Source of the DNA: Brachynemurus nebulosus
Lineage: Eukaryota > Arthropoda > Insecta > Neuroptera > Myrmeleontidae
Assembly: GCA_035578155.1 (NCBI GenBank)
Contig: JAPWDM010000003.1
Location: 66,828,142 to 66,892,141, forward strand
DNA length: 64,000 nucleotides
Reading direction: 5' to 3'
Part shown: one piece after another, positions 59,918-64,000 of the stretch
Layout of the letters: each line of letters begins with the position of its first letter
Position numbering within the stretch: position 1 is the stretch's first letter
Translations under genes and position numbers: made by a program
Notes under the pieces: generated by a model
What the model was told of the DNA's origin: nothing
Databases searched by the model: none
The model's input: the letters and a program-made list of their open reading frames with translations, nothing else

Positions 59918-59960
59918 CCAAGCTCTGCTACCATAGTACCAAAGTGGTAGCAGAGCGTGG
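59918..59960. repeat. Related hairpin, copy 2
   Basis: CCAAGCTCTGCTACCA and TGGTAGCAGAGCGTGG pair with one mismatch around an 11-base loop. Sequence 3' of both hairpins is also related (AATCTTATAATGTTCAA against AATCTTGCAATATTCAA), so the two are copies of a longer unit. Confidence 0.8.
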
Positions 59961-60769
59961 TCCGGAAGAATCTTGCAATATTCAACTATGCATTGAATTC
60001 TGAAAATTTTTTTTTTAGATCCTTTAATCCTTAATCCTGTTTGATCTGTACACCTCTTGATCTGTTTTCATTTCATAAAAACAAAAACTTTTATCGCTAA
60101 ATAATTAAAACATTTAAAAATGCTAAAACTCTTACAATATAAAAATCTACATAATTTTATCCTGTTACGTAACAACAATACATAATTGGATCACAACTTG
60201 TGTGTACATGTATATACAACACAAACGAACGATAAACATGAGAACATCCTTGTTTTTATATGACGGGATTTAAATAAATTTAAGCCAATAAAGTACCATA
60301 GCTATAGCTATATAAAGTCTACGACTATAGCAGCACAAGACGTGTAGAATAAGTTGTTGTAATGCTAATTTAGAAAATAGTGAACTGGTTGGTTTTTCTC
60401 GTTCATTTTAATTTCATTTATTTGGCAACGAACACACTCATTGATGATGTCGTCCGGGACGACCAAATCGAATGTAAATTCTTCGATTTAATCTTTAAAG
60501 AGAGAAAAAAGAGATAAATGTACCGTTACTGTACGAGCGCTTCTTATCAGACGGAAAACAAATCGAAATTTATATTAATGTCCGTATATTATGTAAGTTG
60601 GCTATGGAATCCAAAATATATAATCGATTTTATTGAAACTTGCTGCAAGTATTTTTTCGATAAACAATTTAATAAAAGAAATTAAGTATTTAAATTTATG
60701 TAAAAAAAAATTTGCTATTTTACAAAATTTCACACGAAAATACATGTGAAAAAATAGCTAAATTTAATA

Positions 60770-61345
60770 CAGTCGAATCGCGTTATAAGTACGCCGATTT
60801 TATTTCTATTATAAACATTCCGCCTTCCTGACCGAAAAAAATTCACTTCAGTCTCTCGTTATAAGACCGGAACATTGGTGTTGATATTTAATGAAATGAC
60901 CTAACAAACGTACGATTAGTGCAACTCATAAATCATCCTGTCAGAATCAAATAATTTCTGTAGCTGAACAAAGCAAGTTTTGTTCGTTCATCGCGCGGAT
61001 TATATTACAAACTTTGCTTGACTAACAATATTACTTACAATTTCTACAAAAGATTTTAAAAAATATTTTAAAGAAAATATGTATGAACAGTATCGTTTAA
61101 ACTCCTGTCACACAAACTATAGAACGCATTTAGAAAATATTAGTAGATTTTTTGCCGCTTCTAATGAACGGTAATACTGTACTAAACGTCCAGGCAATTT
61201 GATTATAAGTACACACTAACACGCTCGAAAAATAGGGGAAGTGCGAATTACGGCGGTCGACTACTAAGCACAAGTGGGGGTACAGGAATTCTTAGAATTA
61301 TATTCTCCTACAGCCACGTAGCGGACTTACAACGCGATTCGACTG
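60770..61345. mobile_element. pogo/Tigger-like element
   Basis: CAGTCGAATCGCGTTATAAG and the inverse of CAGTCGAATCGCGTTGTAAG, flanked by TA (60768-60769, 61346-61347). GTTATAAG and ATTATAAG motifs repeat inside. At 576 bp it has no transposase. Confidence 0.85.
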
Positions 61346-61349
61346 TAGA

Positions 61350-62295
61350 TATATTTTAAATAAAAAGGACAACTAGTCCAAAAATATTACGTTTGTTTTA
61401 TGCAAAATTTAAATATCCAAGCCTTGACATTAAATGACAAAAAAAAAATTTTCAACAAAAATTTTTTAACACTTAATGAATACTGACTGCTGCACCACTC
61501 CTTGCTCCGTACCCCGCACCGCGCCGCATCAGATTGCAATAGCGAAACTATGGAGAAACAGAGAAACGTAGAAAATACATCACACACATAATAATAGCTG
61601 GCGTTTTTTGTTCACAAATTTTCAAGTACATTAAATCATTATATTTATAAATTAAATTTACATATTGTGGATTTTGTATTCAATAAAGTGATAATTGCAA
61701 ATCTATTCTATATTATATCTTTTTACATTCAGTTAAATATAAATGGTTACATTCGCCAGAGAAAAATATTACATAACGTTACGTAACAGAGTTTGCTTTG
61801 TTACAAAGCAAAAGGTACGTGATTTAAAAAAAATTAAAACTACGGTTTCTAACTTATGGACTGGCTTGTTTTCTATTTCACAATTTTTTTGAATTTATAC
61901 CGTGAGAAACCAGAAACGCGCATTAATCAGAACCCTCTAGTTTGTAATGGTGCAAGTTTCGCTACGTAACGTTACATTATATTGTGCTCTGGCGAACCCA
62001 CAAACTGACTCTTTCAAAATTTGAATGGTCTCATGGGACAGACAATCCTTAAATATTTTTGTAAATAAATTTCCTATGAGTGATTTATTGATTTTTGAGC
62101 GATTTTCCTTGCTTGAATTTTTTGCTATATTATTTTTAAAATTCCAAAAATTAAAAACAAAAAAAAATTATTCCTTAGCAAGATTTTTTGTTTTTGAAAG
62201 AATTACATAAATTACTCTCTATTAATGAATTCGATTAAAAATTTACTCGATTAATCGATATTATTTTAAGCTCGATATTTTCGACTAACGACTAC

Positions 62296-62327
<32 letters not shown>

Positions 62328-63360
62328 TCTACAGTACCTTGTCTTTTGTCATGGTATAACCACAAATTTCACTACAAAAAATGCTTATTTACAATTATTT
62401 GATTATTTAACTCAAGTTTTTTTTACATCCACATTTATTTTTACACATTTATACCAAAGTGATATTTTATTATTTATTTAAATAATATTTAATGTATTTT
62501 CAATCAATCGATATTGTAGTATGTGTATAATTATTAATTATAAATAACTAAATAAGTATTTATGATTTTGTACGCGAATAATATTATTTTATAAAGTGAC
62601 TATACACATATCTACTAAATAGTCAATAACATAAATTACATATTGAACATTTTCTCTCAATATAACTTCGCTCATATAACTCTACGCGTACATAATAAGT
62701 AAGAGTCATAATTTTATCAAAAGCAAGGATTTAATTACAACGTGATTTAACGTTATGATAAATATGTATTTTTATATTTATTAATCAAACAAATAATAAT
62801 AATAATAAATTAATTATTACATAATTTATTAACTTTCTTAACCCTAACACAACCGATTTCTACTAATTCTGATATGAAATTTAGACGAAAAAAGATAGAT
62901 AGTGGAATTGAAACCAAAATCTGTACATATATCAGCCAGAAAATTTTTAACCCAAACGTTTTGTTACAACTAAAACCGTCCGACAACAGAAATCCTACCA
63001 TAGGAAGAGACCCGGTACATACGCCCCCCTGTACATACTAACAGTTTTAGATTCTATGTATCTCGCCTTGTAAATTACCAATTTACTGTTAAGTTCAATC
63101 CCCCCCCCCCTATTTTTCTTGTAAATACATTCCAAGTGTATACAAAGAAAACTTTGTACATCTTTTCCTATAAATATGTAAACAAGATTAGATTGAAAAT
63201 TGCAATACACTGCAATACGCTTCGATTTTTTCTTTTTCTTTTTTTGAAAATAATTTGAATAAACCAATTCTACGAATCATTCTATTTATTCAAAAAATAT
63301 GTAATTTTTTTCTCTTGTCGCTAAAACATTTTCATATAATTACATTCTGTCTGTTGACTA
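61350..63360. other. Spacer with a (CTA)n tract
   Basis: AT-rich. Notable are a (CTA)n microsatellite at 62291-62328 and a C10 run near 63101. Open frames (62025-62210, 62810-63001, 62995-63267) are unrecognised. Confidence 0.4.
62291..62328. repeat. (CTA)n microsatellite
   Basis: About twelve trinucleotide repeats with one interruption. Confidence 0.9.
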
Positions 63361-63389
63361 TTCAGTAGTTAGTTACAATAATAACATTC

Positions 63390-63740
63390 GAATACGTCGT
63401 CGTCCAAGCTCTCAGTCACAGCCAGTTGTACGACCGATCAGACCGTACGTACGACCACCGATCCCGTATACGGCCGACCCCATATACGACCGGTCACAGT
63501 GGTTGGTGGGGAGGAGTGTGCGTCCAAGTATACCGTACGTTTTGTATCGATCATGGAGAGAGAGAGTTTCGCGACAGTGACGTTCAGTGTAGTACGTACA
63601 TACGTATGTATATGACCTGACCTCGACGTGCGTCGTCTCTCGCGACCCGCTTCGCCGCACCGCTCAGTTCAGTTCAGTTCGTCCCATCTCCCATCACAAG
63701 CAGCATCGGGTTGCCTACTAGCTTGACTATTACCAACCAC
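63390..63740 (+). promoter_or_regulatory. CpG-rich candidate promoter or 5' exon with clustered initiators
   Basis: This is the most CpG-rich stretch of the window (CCCGTATACGGCCGACCCC, CGCGACCCGCTTCGCCGCAC). TCAGTT, the insect initiator consensus, occurs three times overlapping at 63664-63679, and TTCAGTG occurs at about 63582. No TATA box is at the expected place, as is common for insect initiator promoters. The stretch is open on both strands in short frames, which reflects its composition rather than coding. If real, transcription would run right, out of the window. Confidence 0.4.
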
Positions 63741-64000
63741 CTAATGTTGTCTGTACGATATCAAAGTATTTTATTGTTATACCAGTTTCGAATATAATAT
63801 TATATGAAAAACGGGATGAGAAATATAAAGGAGAAAAAACACAAAGCTAGATCCTTCGAGGATTTTCTTACTGTTTCGTATATTTATTTACGATACACAT
63901 AACTGTAGTAGAGTCGGTGGTACCTGCTTGTTTTGGGGCTTGGATATTTGTTTTTTCAGTGTTTCTATTCTGTTTAGATTATATAGAAAGTATTGATGTT

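Overview
The window reads as non-coding DNA from an arthropod, most likely an insect. It is strongly AT-rich, full of homopolymer and microsatellite tracts, and packed with short non-autonomous transposons of types common in insects: hAT, Tc1/mariner, pogo/Tigger, piggyBac-type TTAA elements and PIF/Harbinger-type TWA elements. I recognise no intact protein-coding gene. Nearly all open reading frames are under 105 codons, lack recognisable domains, and many fall inside repeats. The strand is probably intergenic or a very long intron. The species cannot be fixed from this sequence alone.

Layout. 0-10 kb: a widespread arthropod repeat (two copies, 1 and 7.5 kb), a pogo-like MITE at 3.4-4.2 kb carrying a tRNA-derived SINE, a TTAA MITE at 4.9 kb, a consensus hammerhead ribozyme of the Penelope-element type at 6.34 kb, a TTA-flanked MITE at 8.2 kb and a hAT MITE at 9.1 kb. 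10-20 kb: hAT-like ends, a (TA)n tract, a decayed Tc1 element at 15.1-16.0 kb with a hAT MITE inserted in its transposase remnant, and a TTAA MITE beside a truncated GGTAGTTG-family element. 20-27 kb: a degenerate hammerhead-like motif, a GC-richer patch at 21.4-21.7 kb, another hAT MITE, and a four-element nest at 24.8-26.0 kb. 27-36 kb: hAT-like and TWA MITEs, an array of pogo-end-like motifs, an 873-bp palindrome and a possible exon at 35.9 kb. 36-46 kb: pogo-like, hAT, TA and TTAA MITEs and a nested 1.4-kb element with perfect 35-bp TIRs. 46-58 kb: CpG-bearing hairpins, a dimeric hAT element, more pogo and TWA MITEs and a remnant hAT transposase C-terminus at 57.1 kb. 58-64 kb: two related GC-rich hairpins, a pogo-like element, and a CpG-rich segment with three overlapping TCAGTT initiator motifs at 63.4-63.7 kb, the best candidate for a promoter.

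The sequence shows many independent insertions, most identifiable by matching target-site duplications. Several retain perfect or near-perfect duplications, so recent activity is plausible, but no complete transposase or reverse transcriptase is visible here. The proteins that moved these elements must lie elsewhere in the genome, or be extinct.
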